Shown here one piece after another: positions 47,170-58,619 of a stretch of 64,000 bases of DNA. The notes under the pieces were generated by a model, which was not told the origin of the DNA, did not search any database, and saw only the letters and a program-made list of their open reading frames with translations. The translations under genes were made by a program, and so were the position numbers. Source of the stretch: Ashinkailepas kermadecensis (lineage: Eukaryota > Arthropoda > Thecostraca > Neolepadidae); contig JAOTOM010004954.1 of the NCBI GenBank assembly GCA_034440615.1, forward strand, positions 337,501 through 401,500. The letters run 5' to 3'. Positions within the stretch are counted from its first letter, which is position 1; each line of letters starts with the position of its first letter.

Positions 47170-49450
47170 TCACGGCCGTCCCACTGACAGACACACTGAC
47201 ACATTGACAGGCAGAGGTCCGAGCGGCGCCAAACCGTCAGCCAGCTGACCGTCTGTAGATACTGTCCCAGTCCCACTGACAGACACACTGACACACTGAC
47301 AGGCGGAGGTCCGAGCGGCGGCGCCGTCAGCCAGCTGACCGTCTGTAGATACTGTCCCAGTCCCACTGACAGACACACTGACACACTGACAGGCAGAGGT
47401 CCGAGCGGCGCCGCCGTCAGCCAGCTGACTGTCTGTAGATACTGTCCCAGTCCCACTGACAGACACACTGACACACTGACAGGCAGAGGTCCGAGCGGCG
47501 CCAAACCGTCAGCCAGCTGACCGTCTGTAGATACTGTCCCAGTCCCACTGACAGACACACTGACACACTGACAGGCAGAGGTCCGAGCGGCGCCAAACCG
47601 TCAGCCAGCTGACCGTCTGTAGATACTGTCCCAGTCCCACTGACAGACACACTGGACACACTGACAGGCAGAGGTTCGAGCGGCGCCAAACCGTCAGCCA
47701 GCTGACCGTCTGTAGATACTGTCCCAGTCCCACTGACAGACACACTGGCACACTGACAGACACACTGACAGGCAGAGGTCCGAGCGGCGCCGCCGTCAGC
47801 CAGCTGACCGTCTGTAGATACTGTCCCAGTCCCACTGACAGACACACTGGCACACTGACAGACACACTGACAAGCAGAGGTCCGAGCGGCGCCAAACCGT
47901 CAGCCAACTGACTGTCTGTAGATACTGTCCCAGTCCCACTGACAGACACACTGGCACACTGACAGGCAGAGGTCCGAGCGGCGCCGCCGTCAGCCAGCTG
48001 ACCGTCTGTAGATACTGTCCCAGTCCCACTGACAGACACACTGGCACACTGACAGACACACTGACAGGCAGAGGTCCGAGCGGCGGCGCCGTCAGCCAGC
48101 TGACCGTCTGTAGATACTGTCCCAGTCCCACTGACAGACACACTGACACACTGACAGGCAGAGGTCCGAGCGGCGGCGCCGTCAGCCAGCTGACCGTCTG
48201 TAGATACTGTCCCAGTCCCACTGACAGACACACTGACACACTGACAGGCAGAGGTCCGAGCGGCGGCGCCGTCAGCCAGCTGACCGTCTGTAGATACTGT
48301 CCCAGTCCCACTGACAGACACACTGGCACGCTGACAGACACACTGACAGGCAGAGGTCCGAGCGGCGGCGCCGTCAGCCAGCTGACCGTCTGTAGATACT
48401 GTCCCAGTCCCACTGACAGACACACTGACACACTGACAGGCAGAGGTCCGAGCGGCGGCGCCGTCAGCCAGCTGACCGTCTGTAGATACTGTCCCAGTCC
48501 CACTGACAGACACACTGGCACGACAGCACACTGACAGGCAGAGGTCGAGCGGCGGCGCCGTCAGCCAGCTGACCGTCTGTAGATACTGTCCCAGTCCCAC
48601 TGACAGACACACTGGCACACTGACAGGCAGAGGTCGAGCGGCGCCAAACCGTCGCCAGCTGACCGTCTGTAGATACTGTCCCAGTCCACTGACAGACACA
48701 CTGACACACTGACAGGCGGTCCAGCGGCGCCAACCGTGCCAGCTGACCCCTGTAGATACTGTCCCGTCCCACTGACGCACACTGCACATGGGCGGTCGGG
48801 CGCCAACCTGCCGTGACCTCGTGATACTGTCCGTACTGACATGGCACACTGACAGACACACTGACAAGCAGAGGTCCGAGCGGCGCCAAACCGTCAGCCA
48901 ACTGACTGTCTGTAGATACTGTCCCAGTCCCACTGACAGACACACTGGCACACTGACAGGCAGAGGTCCGAGCGGCGCCGCCGTCAGCCAGCTGACCGTC
49001 TGTAGATACTGTCCCAGTCCCACTGACAGACACACTGGCACACTGACAGACACACTGACAAGCAGAGGTCCGAGCGGCGCCAAACCGTCAGCCAGCTGAC
49101 TGTCTGTAGATACTGTCCCAGTCCCATTGACAGACACACTGACAAACTGACAGGCAGAGGTCCGAGCGGCGCCGCCGTCAGCCAGCTGCCCGTCTGAAGA
49201 TACTGTCCCAGTCCCACTGACAGACACACTGGCACACTGACAGACACACTGACAGGCAGAGGTCCGAGCGGCGCCGCCGTCAGCCAGCTGACCGTCTGTA
49301 GATACTGTCCCAGTCCCACTGACAGACACACTGGCACACTGACAGACACACTGACAAGCAGAGGTCCGAGCGGCGCCAAACCGTCAGCCAGCTGACTGTC
49401 TGTAGATACTGTCCCAGTCCCACTGACAGACACACTGGCACACTGACAGA
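47170..49450. repeat. 90-bp minisatellite upstream of the LOXL start codon, about 24 copies
   Basis: Units CAGTCCCACTGACAGACACA, CTGACAGGCAGAGGTCCGAG, CGGCGCCGCCGTCAGCCAGC, TGACCGTCTGTAGATACTGT (90-91 bp), with longer variants containing an extra GGCACACTGACAGACACACT. Two types alternate (GCCGCCGTC or GGCGCCGTC versus GCCAAACCGTC). Copies at 48640-48850 have many one-base losses. The minus-strand frame of 606 codons is a repeat product. It occupies the promoter/5'UTR position of the LOXL gene. Confidence 0.95.
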
Positions 49451-50448
49451 TGAAAACAGAACAAATATAGAACATATATGTATATCCCCACCCGACTGAT
49501 GAAAACTGGTCCTTGTTTTAAAAAAAGAACTTGCACAGACACATGTGTGTAAATATCGATGTGCGGATGTATATGCAACTTGCTTCACTTCAGTGGAGCG
49601 GACACCTAGGTAAAAACCATTTATTTACTTTCAATACACTATCGTGCATAATTTCAGTCACAAGGATAACAAATACACTGCGTTCCGCATCCTAGGTACA
49701 TTTGGCCCACATATAATAGTAGTACAAAAGCGAATACAAATATTCAACTTCAACATGTTTTTTTTAAAAGTGAAAACAATAGAAGCATGGAGCGAGACAA
49801 TGGCTACAAACTATGGAAAGTGAGTGAAAATACTGTCCGACTCCTAAATACGTCTAATGTCTGACTCCTGAAAATGGAAATACAATCAAGGTCGACATCC
49901 TCAGAAGCTGACAGTTTTACTCTGGAACTCATATGCCATAATTACGCTTCCTTTAACAATGCATCATGACACCATGGACATGCAACGACGAGCTGGCTAA
50001 ATATTGGTGGTACTGGGAATGCAGCAAAACAATTGTTCAAGAAGACATGATCCCATATAAATTATAGACTATGCCCTGCTTAGTTTATTCGTAGTTTATT
50101 CGTGGGTGGAGGAAGAACGAGATTTGTATCTGGCCGTGTGTGGAAAGATCTCAGACAGTGCAGAAAGGCAGCAAAGGTGAAATTTGTCGCAAAGGTACCG
50201 TGGTATCGAATGTGATAAGGAGACTTCAAAGCACATATGCTCCATTACAACACTAAAGTGCTAACTTGACGATGCTTGGTGTTAGCGTGCGCGGTTTCTA
50301 GTTCCGTCGCCAATAGTTATTTGTTCTTGGTAATGCTTAGTCCCCATCCCACCAAACGTTTTCCGATGTCATGATGAGCACTTACAAAGTCCCAGCGCCC
50401 AACGTTTGGGATTCACACAGTGATGTGTGCGCGCGCGAGCGTGTGTGC

Positions 50449-50494
<46 letters not shown>

Positions 50495-51619
50495 GTGCGT
50501 GTGTGCGCGTGTGTGTGTGTGTGTGTGTGCGTGTGCGTGTGCGTTTGCGTGCACGTGTGTGTATGTGTGTGGATAGTTCTTCCTTGCCACATTTCATACG
50601 ATCCCGCAGTCATGCACATACGTCCGCCACAACGCAGTGTATGGAAGCAGCACAGGTAGAGGATCCGCCAACACTTCTGAGGTCTCCACATTTGCGTCAT
50701 GTTTGACAACGTGATCCATTTTGGTGTCCCTTGCGTGCCATCATTTCCATGGTTTCACGCCAAGTAGTAGTGCTGAATGGTGAACAGCACTTTATATTTT
50801 AGGTGCAACTGAAACAAACTATGACAGACACGAGACATGACAGTGGCTTAATCAAAATTAAGAGCATAACAAACGCATTTCAACAGCAAATGAGCCAGCA
50901 TCAGCTTGGTTCAAAGGAAATGATCAATGATATAAGTACGTGCCTGTCTGAATGAATGCATGCAAGTGTGTGACGGCATGTATACTGCATGATTGGTTGA
51001 CGACAAATAACTGAAGCATGTAACTAAGCATATTTTGAAGGTTTCATGTCAGTCGTAGGTCTGGGTTTTGTTTTTCGGCGAAAATTCTGAACGAAGTGGT
51101 AGAAACGCCCGCAAATGTCATCATGTGTAGACATTCTGGCTTAAGTAACCAACACTAGATCAAACAGAGTTCGACAGTGTGCCCACTAATGATGTTTGTG
51201 AAGTTCTATACGTGCCAGTAGTCTACCTGATCGCACAGAACACATATTGTTAAATTGGATTCCCCTCTCCTGAAGAAGTTATCCCAGGCCATCTAGTTGC
51301 CACCCTAGCAGCCAGTAACGCGCGGTACAGGCGGGACGTTCAACCTAATGCTTTGCTCCTAGTTCATGTAAACTCAGTCGAGCTTCAACCTAGCTCATAA
51401 CAACAAGCGCAGTTCACAGCTCGGTTGGGATGAAGTCGCAGTCCACGGTAACAAGAGACGCCGAGAGCTATCGAAGCAATGCTGTCTTCTGCGTGCATGC
51501 ACAGAGCGCTGACTGAATTAATCTGCAGCAGTGGTGATGTCTGTGTCCACGTCACGACACCTCCGGACGGCAGCCCCGCCGTCTGACCGTGGAGGGCGGC
51601 GGCTGGGCGGGGCGCACCC
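49451..51619. other. Intergenic between kinase and LOXL genes
   Basis: Downstream of the kinase stop and upstream of the 90-bp array. Includes an interrupted (GT)n tract at 50420-50572. No gene seen. Confidence 0.5.
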
Positions 51620-51802
51620 CTACTGGATCCGCTCCAGCTGCTGCAGCACGACGGCCATGAGCGGCCGGCGGCGCTTCTCCTCGGTACACTTCACCGCCAG
51701 ACGGTACACCGACTCGGCGTGCTCGGCCGGGATGGTGCCGGCACGGCCGTCCAGCGTCTCGTGCAGACTCGTCTCGTCCACGTGGTCCTCCACATGCGAC
51801 AG
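51620..51802 (-). CDS. IRAK4: IRAK4/Pelle-like kinase, terminal exon f
   Basis: Acceptor GGCGGCAG; reads LSHVEDHVDETSLHETLDGR, then IPAEHAESVYRLAVKCTEEK and RRRPLMAVVLQQLERIQ followed by TAG. It matches the last C-lobe helices of IRAK kinases (CxxxxxxxRP). The protein ends at the kinase domain, as in IRAK4, with no long C-terminal tail. 183 bp including the stop. Confidence 0.9.
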   Translation of the reverse strand: MSHVEDHVDETSLHETLDGRAGTIPAEHAESVYRLAVKCTEEKRRRPLMAVVLQQLERIQ

Positions 51803-52463
51803 CTGCCGCCGGCGGACAGCGGGCCGTCAGTGGCGTCACGTGGCCAGCTCAGACGCCAGCTCAGACGCCGTCGGTGCCGTGGCGTGACGTGCACACGCTA
51901 CAGCGTCATAACGCTGCACGGGGGCAGTGCACATCTCACGCCTCGAAACATTTTCCACTCAGTTTCTCAATCTAATAAATGGGATGAGTAATAAGGAGTG
52001 CAGTGCCATACTGAGGAGCGTACATCAGCATTAATATTGTAAAGCAAACCTCGATAACTCCCACGGAAACGCAGGATTTGCGAAGCTTCTGAATCCGAAC
52101 ATTTTGTATTTCCCCCGACAATTATATACACTCAAGTAGCAAAACATATGCATCGGTTCACCATGAGGGAGAATGTTACATGTGTAGCAGGGGGAGGGAC
52201 AATGAGTTTCACTCTTAACCATTAGGCTTATGTGAGTATGCTGGATACATTGGAAACTGCTCGAGCTCATGTATTTTTAGTAAAACTTTATCCATGCTCA
52301 TCACTTTTCTCCTACAAATACTGACAAAAAACAGGCGTAGTTCTGCATGAGGTCAATCGTAGACCAGATACACCTGCCAGCCCATGGTGGTCACCAGTTG
52401 AATCGTCGAAAAAAGAAACCTTACCATCACAAGCGCGAGCTGAGCTGACACACATAGACTCAC

Positions 52464-52526
52464 CAGGTCAAAGCCCTCCCTGGTCTCGTCGTATGGAGGA
52501 AGACCAGTAAGCAACTCCAGCAGCAC
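52464..52526 (-). CDS. IRAK4: IRAK4/Pelle-like kinase, exon e
   Basis: A 63-bp phase-0 exon between acceptor ACTTCAG and donor GTGAGT: VLLELLTGLPPYDETREGFD plus Leu. LLE.LTGLP..DE is the IRAK C-lobe segment. No tandem array borders this exon. Confidence 0.88.
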
Positions 52527-52666
52527 CTGAAGTACACCATGGATGGTTGGCATTACTGAGTGGTCAAAATGAAAGGTAGGAGCTAAGCAACAAACATAAA
52601 ATAGAACATCAGTGCATAACCAGGTCATTCGTGAACTTTTTCGGTGAAATGCGTTTTCCTTGAAAT

Positions 52667-52850
52667 CCATTCCTGGTGTGGGGACGAGTAGTCTAGGGAT
52701 AAGTTGCCCGTCTCACAATCGAAAGATTGTGGGTTCGAGTCTCACCTGTCGCTGCTCTTCGCCCGCGGCCAATCGGCGTGAGAGATTGGCGATGCTACAT
52801 GACTCAACTGTCGACGTGTCGCAAAACCAATAACCACCATTCCTGGTGTG
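52667..52850 (+). mobile_element. tRNA-derived SINE with perfect 14-bp target-site duplication
   Basis: CCATTCCTGGTGTG occurs at 52667-52680 and 52837-52850, flanking a 156-bp insert. The insert begins GGGACGAGTAGTCTAGGGAT, has an A-box-like TAGTCTAGGGATAAG and a B box GGGTTCGAGTCTC with a T-arm that pairs (GTGGG/CTCAC), then a non-tRNA body ending AAAACCAATAACCA. Lies 140 bases upstream of kinase exon e in an intron, antisense to the gene. The anticodon arm does not pair, so it is not a functional tRNA. Confidence 0.88.
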
Positions 52851-53639
52851 AATGATTGCATTGCTTTAAAAAGGCAACACGAAAATTAAAACGAATGCCT
52901 AATGCCTAAATTTAATGCAACACGAATGGTTGGTTTCAGACATCGACACGCGGACATACACGACCGGAGGTAATGGATGACGTCGGAGATTCCGCACATA
53001 GTTGGGACACCGAAATACAATGTGAAGGGACATTTGCTGCTGAAAACCTACCGAAAAATAAACAGGCTAATCTCTCTTCCATAGTAAATACTTAATCTCC
53101 TACCATACACACTTCCGCAGTGACAGTGGTTCTTGCCAAATATTTCTTGCAATATGTTTGAATTATACAACCTACGTTTGAACACAGCTGGGTCCACCTC
53201 CTCCACACTCCTCACCCCACCGCCCAATCAACGCACGCCGCACGGAGTGTGGGGAAATAATGATTTTCATACCACCCCCTGACCGAGAACCCTTATAACA
53301 GCACTGTCAAACACATATGTGTATACGAGGGGAGAACGGCTTAATGACAGCGCTTGGCCGAGGACCCCCCCCTCCCGCCCCACACGACCATCACCCGGCA
53401 CACGCGCATGCATGGGGCGGAGGGGGGGGGAATGGTTATGTCCCAATGTTTGGCCGAGGTTTGTTGGGCGTTTAGTCGACCCCGCGGTGTTGGGGACGGC
53501 TACCAGCCGACCGGCGTCGCAGCAACAGAACGTCACCCGGATCGACCACGTGACCTTTGAAAGGTTGACTACCAGACTTGTCACTCCGGACGGGTGTGAC
53601 ATTTAGGGAGTGTCACGGGCTCTGACCCGGGCAGCACAG

Positions 53640-54500
53640 GTGTGGTGGACTGACGAATGGTGATGGTCTGCGGTGGAGAGCTGACGAAAGACTGGATGAC
53701 TAACGGTCGACTGTGATGGGAGAGGGTGGCTGACGATGGACTGTGGAGGACTAACGGTCGACGGTGATGGGAGAGGGTGGCTGACGATGGACTGTGGAGG
53801 ACTAACGGTCGGCGGTGATGGGAGAGGGTGGCTGACGATGGACTGTGGAGGACTAACGGTCGACGGTGATGGGAAGCTGACAATCGACTGTGATGGGAGA
53901 GGATGACTGACGATGGGCTGTAGAGGGCTAACGGTCGACTGTGGTGATGGGCTGGTAATCGACTGTGGAGAGCTGACGACCGACTGTGGAGGACTAACGA
54001 CAGACTGTGGAGGACTGACGACAGACTGTGGAGGACTGACGACAGACTGTGGAGGGCTGACGACAGACTGTGGAGGACTGACGACAGACTGTGGAGGACT
54101 GACGAAAGACTGGAAGACTGACGATCGACTGTGGTTGGAGAGGGTGGCTGACGATGGACTGTGGAGGACTAACGGTCGACTGTGATGGGAGAGGATGACT
54201 GACGATGGACTGCAGAGGGCTAACGGTCGACTGTGGTGATGGGCTGATAATCGACTGTGAAGGACTGACGATAGACTGTGGAGGACTGACGACAGACTGT
54301 GGAGGACTGACGACCGACTGATTGGAGAGGGTGGCTGACGATCGAATATGGACTACCACCACTTTGTGTCTGGTTGTGGAGGTACGATGGACTGTGGTTA
54401 TGGTGGAGAAGGGTGGGAGATGACAATGGACTGTGGTTAGGGATGGTGGCTGACGTAGATTGTGGTTGTTGTGGTGGTGGTGGTAGGGGATGACGGGCCG
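53640..54500. repeat. Degenerate minisatellite in the kinase gene intron
   Basis: Units of GACTGTGGAGGACTGACGAC (21 bp) and a longer form with GACGGTGATGGGAGAGGGTG and GCTGACGATG. On the minus strand the long form reads CCCTCTCCCATCACAG, acceptor-like. Not adjacent to a recognised exon. Confidence 0.9.
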
Positions 54501-55687
54501 ATAATGGACAGAGGAAGGGATAATGGGAAGGCAGAGTGGTGTTTATGCCCCCAACCCAGGATGATTGGTTTAACTTTTTTATGAGCGTTGGATATGAAGA
54601 GGCTACACCCCCACCCCTTCCACTATTCACTATGTGATGGTACACGCTCCTACTGATTATGCAGGTCATGTTACAGGTGACAGGTCAGCTCAATAAAAGC
54701 AATCACAAAACTCTTGCACACCTGTCCCAGTCCACAACACCAGTATAAAAAGGAAGCAAATCTTTCCACGCATGACAGATGATCACGTAGCTCGAACCGC
54801 GAAAAAAAACACTTCAGGTGATACATGTCAGATCATCTCGGGTCAGGGTGAAATATGATGTTCTACTTTTTCTGATAAAATGAGGTAAATGTGCCTAGAA
54901 TCCATCACGGAGAAAGTGAGTGTGTAACAAAGCGACGTATATGTAACTAGGTTTTGCACTTCTTCAAGTTTTCCACAATTTTAACACTTCTACACTTTTA
55001 CCAACAAAAATCATCGGTGATTCGAAGAACACTGTACTTTGAGTTAACCTAATGACCTTGCATGTTACCCACGAGTTTGTTGACCAGATTTGCACCAAAA
55101 GATCTCAAGACATTGTATATCACATTATCCTACCCCATTTAGCGGAACTAAGGAAATTATCTTTCATCACGGCAAACCTCAGCGTTTAGTATACTGCAAT
55201 GATCAACTGGCCAAAGCGGTATTATCTGGCTAAAGGGAAGAGGAACAGCTGGCTAAAGGGGAGCGGGATACCCATTGTTTTCCGGTTTGGGTGGTAAAAG
55301 CTGGAAAAAGTGGATATGGGGGAGGCGGTGGCAACGAACTAATACGGTGGCCCAGCCGGTCGAGCCTTACACAACTAAACTGAATAAGCAAATACGTATA
55401 CTACTACTACTAATAAGACCCGGTGCAGGAAGGCGGTGGCAAGTTGTGCGCTCGATGTGCCAAATCCCAGTTTTTGCTGGTTGATATAATGAGATTTGAG
55501 CGACTATTCATGCTTGCTCATGTGTCAACTGTATTCGAAGACATCACGTACGCACATGCCAATCATTGCTGGTGGGTGTGCGCACGTCGTGTCAGTAGGT
55601 ACGATTGTCCATTATGGCATCCTAATCGCAGACGGTGCCCAGTTATTGGTGTGCCTCGCTAACCTGGCACCTGATGGCGTTACTCAC
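54500..55687. other. Kinase intron, nothing recognised
   Basis: No repeat or conserved frame visible. Confidence 0.4.
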
Positions 55688-55840
55688 GATGCCGAAGCTG
55701 AAGGTGTCCAGCTTGACGGATACGTCGCCTCTGAACGCCTCAGGCGGCATATAGGCCGAGGTGCCGAGTACGGTGGTCGTCAGCACGGTGTTGGTGGAGC
55801 GGCCAGCGTTGACTTGGCGGGCCAGCCCGAAATCGCCCAC
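55688..55840 (-). CDS. IRAK4: IRAK4/Pelle-like kinase, exon d (DFG, activation loop)
   Basis: Acceptor CTGGTGCAG precedes GTGGGCGATTTC; reads VGDFGLARQVNAG, an activation loop with TVLTTTVLGTSAYM, PPEAFRGDVSVK and DTFSFGI, ending before donor GTGAGT. The Thr cluster sits where IRAK4 is trans-phosphorylated (family knowledge). 153 bp, phase 0. Its acceptor borders a roughly 45-bp repeat array whose units repeat the acceptor. Confidence 0.92.
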
Positions 55841-56575
55841 CTGCACCAGCCCAGTGTAGCAGTCAGACGGACAGAGAGATCTGTAGCGGCCTTGCATGGC
55901 GGTCAGACAGACTTGCACCAGCCCAGAATAGCAGTCAGGCGGACAGACAGACCTATACCAGCCCAGTATGGCAATCAGATGGACTGACGGACCTGTACCA
56001 CCGTACCGGTATGGCAGTCAGATGAACAGACAGACCTGCACAACTGCACCAGAATGGCAGTCAGACGGACAGACAGACCTGTACCACCGTACCGGTATGG
56101 CAGCCAGACGAACATACATACCTGTACCACCGTACCGGTATGGCAGTCAGATGAACAGACAGACCTGTACCACCGTACCGGTATGGCAGCCAGACGAACA
56201 TACATACCTGTACCACCGTGCCGGTATGGCAGCCAGACGAACATACATACCTGTACCACCGTGCCGGTATGACAGCCAGACAAACATACAGACATATACA
56301 ACTGTACCGGTATGGCAGTTAAGCGGACATACATACCTGTACAACTGTACCAGTATGACAGTCAGACGGACGGATAGACCTGTACAACTGTACCGGTATG
56401 GCAGTCAGACGGACGGATAGACCTGTACAACTGTACCGGTATGGCAGTCAGACGGACGGATAGACCTGTACAACTGTACCGGTATGGCAGTCAGACGGAC
56501 GGATAGACCTGTACAACTGTACCGGTATGGCAGTCAGACGGACAGACCAATCTGTACAACTGTACTGGTAGAGCA
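55841..56575 (-). repeat. About 45-bp array seeded by the acceptor of kinase exon d
   Basis: On the minus strand units end GGGCTGGTGCAG or GTTGTACAG followed by GTCTGTCTGTCC or GTCTATCCGTCC and GACTGCCATACCGGTAC. About 17 copies; those nearest the exon carry CTGGGCTGGTGCAG like the functional acceptor, distal ones CCGGTACAGTTGTACAG. Distal copies near 56380-56530 are almost identical to each other. Confidence 0.9.
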
Positions 56576-56619
56576 GTCAGAGAACACCCCTGACACCCAT
56601 AACTTGGGCGCACCGTCAC

Positions 56620-56775
56620 CTTGGGCGTGAAGTCTGCATCCAGTAGTATGTTGGCGGACTTGATGTCGCGGTGTATGAGCGGCCTTTGGCGGCTGCAGTG
56701 CAGGTGCACTATACCACGGGCAGTGCCGATACCAATAGCCAGCCGGCGCTGCCACGGCAGGGGCGGCGTACCTCC
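56620..56775 (-). CDS. IRAK4: IRAK4/Pelle-like kinase, exon c (catalytic loop)
   Basis: Acceptor CGGCAG precedes GGAGGTACGCCG; reads [20 protein letters not shown], then HLH and [14 protein letters not shown], ending in PK before donor GTGACG. Contains the catalytic Asp of HRD and the DxxxxN asparagine. GTPPL.W matches IRAK4 closely. 156 bp, phase 0 at both ends. The acceptor plus the first 24 exon bases recur twice more at 100-bp spacing on the intron side. Confidence 0.92.
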
Positions 56776-57310
56776 CTGCCGGTCCGACACAGCACAGCTG
56801 ACAGGGCAACCACGGCTCCACTGCTCACTGGGGAGAACCAGTCACGATACTCCACGGCAGAGGCGGCGTACCTCCCTGCCGGTCCGACACAGCACAGCTG
56901 ACATGGCAACCACGGCTCCACTGCTCACTGGGGAGAACCAGTCACGATATTCCACGGCAGAGGCGGCATACCTCCCTGCCGGTCCGACACAGCACAGCTG
57001 ACAGGGCAACCACGGCTCCACTGCCCGCTGGGGAGAATCGGTCACGATACTCCACGGCACAGCACAGTGACGCGGCAACCACGCCTCTACTGCCCACTGG
57101 GGAAGAACGGGCCACGATGTCCCACAGCACAGCTGAAACGGAAACCACCCCTCTACTACCTACTGGAGAGAACAGGCAATGCTATATCACAGCACAGCTG
57201 AGACGGTAACCACCCCTCTACTGCCTACTGGAGAGAACAGACCACGATATACCACAGCACAGCCGACACCACAACCACGCCTCTACTGCTCGTTGGGGGA
57301 TAACAAACCA
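56776..57310 (-). repeat. 100-bp array copying the acceptor and first bases of kinase exon c
   Basis: GACCGGCAG followed by GGAGGTACGCCGCCTCTGCC occurs at 56875 and 56975 as well as at the true exon start (56775). Further out, the units shorten to about 60 bp (CACAGCACAGCTGA, CCTCTACTGCC.ACTGGGGA) to about 57300. Splicing to a displaced copy would read [16 protein letters not shown] and stop. Confidence 0.92.
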
Positions 57311-58299
57311 TGATACACCATAAGAATTACAAACAGGCAAAGGCTTACTTCCAGAACAAAGACGCTTGAGGATGGGAATTTCCTTCTAACAAGTGTTTTT
57401 TTTAAAGCTATAGGCATGACAACTTCGAATTGTTTTTGCTTCTTAATTATCTTGGTCGCGAGTCACCCCAGCATGGAAGTCACCGCCAGCAAAAAGCGTT
57501 AGTAAAAAGGAGATATCACGTTAATATTTTTTTTCGGTTCAATGCCTGTAAATAAAATATTAGAAAAGTGAGGGTGGTGATTGTGGGAGAGGGGGCTGCA
57601 TCTCCTGGACGCTATATCCACCACAGCACAAATGATTTAATTAATTGAAATTCGTCCGATGCTCGTGGTGCAGTGCGCTCGGTGCGAACATTGTAGCACA
57701 GAACTCCACCTTACATATCCACTCTTGTACTCGAGCCAACCGGTCCTGGCTCGTGCCAACTGACGGCTTGATCGTCGTATAAACAAGGTTACAAATTCAC
57801 TGCGAGGTATCGCTCGATACGTGTGGCCCCAACAGTACAACAGCTATGAAACGCAGCACACAATGGTGAGTAAATATCCGTCGTGGATTAAAACAACCGA
57901 ATAACCAGATCACGTACCGCAACGACGTCAGTGTTTCAGACATGCCGGTCAAGGCTGACAAAAGGCAGATCTTCGGTGATGTTTGAACATCACGCACCTT
58001 TGATGGGCGGCTTGCTTGCCTGCTATATGGAACGCAAGCGCAAGGACGGGGACAATTAACTAAATCGAGGTTCCAATGTAAGAGGGGGACGGGAGAACGT
58101 TTTCTTCTCGGACGGAAACTTGGGGCTTTGAGGTGAGTACGCTTTAGAAGATGAAGGTATGCATAGTATAGTTGAATGGGTGCTGCATGCTGTTTTATGC
58201 GGTATGGGGTATGGGGTGCCTGCTCCGCGAATACAGAAATAATACAAAATGGGTGAAGAGCTGGTGCACTATATGGATGGCGAGCATGTGTGATCAAGA
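57311..58299. other. Kinase intron, nothing recognised
   Basis: No repeat or conserved frame visible. Confidence 0.4.
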
Positions 58300-58510
58300 C
58301 AGGGTCTTTGAGCCCCGTGTCGTCAGCCTGCCTTGGGCCCTGTGCGGTTGGCCAGCCACCTTGGACCCCATGTGGTCAGTCTACCCTGATTCTTGCGTGG
58401 TCAGCCCATCTTGATTTATGTGTGATCAGCCCTCCTTGCGTGTCCTGGTAGTCAGCCTACCCTGGGAGCCATGCGGTCAGCCTGACCTGAGTCTCATACG
58501 ATCAGCCTAC
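58300..58510 (-). repeat. 25-30-bp array seeded by the donor of kinase exon b
   Basis: The donor CAAG|GTAGGCTGATCG is followed by about seven units with CAGGTCAGGCTGACC, CAGGGTAGGCTGAC, AAGGAGGGCTGATC, AAGATGGGCTGACC, CAGGGTAGACTGACC, AAGGTGGCTGGCC and AAGGCAGGCTGACG. Each keeps the exon-end AAG and the donor-like head in diverged form. Confidence 0.85.
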
Positions 58511-58619
58511 CTTGCACGCCAGCCGATCCTGAAGTGAGCCGTTCACCATGAACTTGTACACTAGGCAGTTGTCCGACCCATCGCACGAGAACCCGAGCAG
58601 CTGCAGCAGGTTTTTGTGT
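58511..58619 (-). CDS. IRAK4: IRAK4/Pelle-like kinase, exon b (hinge)
   Basis: Starts after TTTCAG and completes the split Arg codon of exon a, giving [17 protein letters not shown], then [19 protein letters not shown]. The segment covers kinase subdomains IV-V, with Tyr at the position of the unusual IRAK gatekeeper. 109 bp, ending CAAG before donor GTAGGC, phase 0. The donor is the first of about eight tandem copies of the same motif (58300-58510). Confidence 0.9.

Noticed and set aside
47509..49329. 606-codon minus-strand frame
   Set aside because: It lies entirely in the 90-bp array; all three frames are open there because the unit has no stops. Repeat product, not a protein gene.
52681..52752. 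Functional tRNA gene
   Set aside because: A and B boxes are present but the anticodon arm does not pair and the insert has a SINE body, tail and target-site duplication.
53913..54669. Coding exons in the GACTGTGGAGGACTGACGAC array
   Set aside because: The kinase reading passes directly from exon d to exon e with matching phase, and the frames here are tandem repeats.
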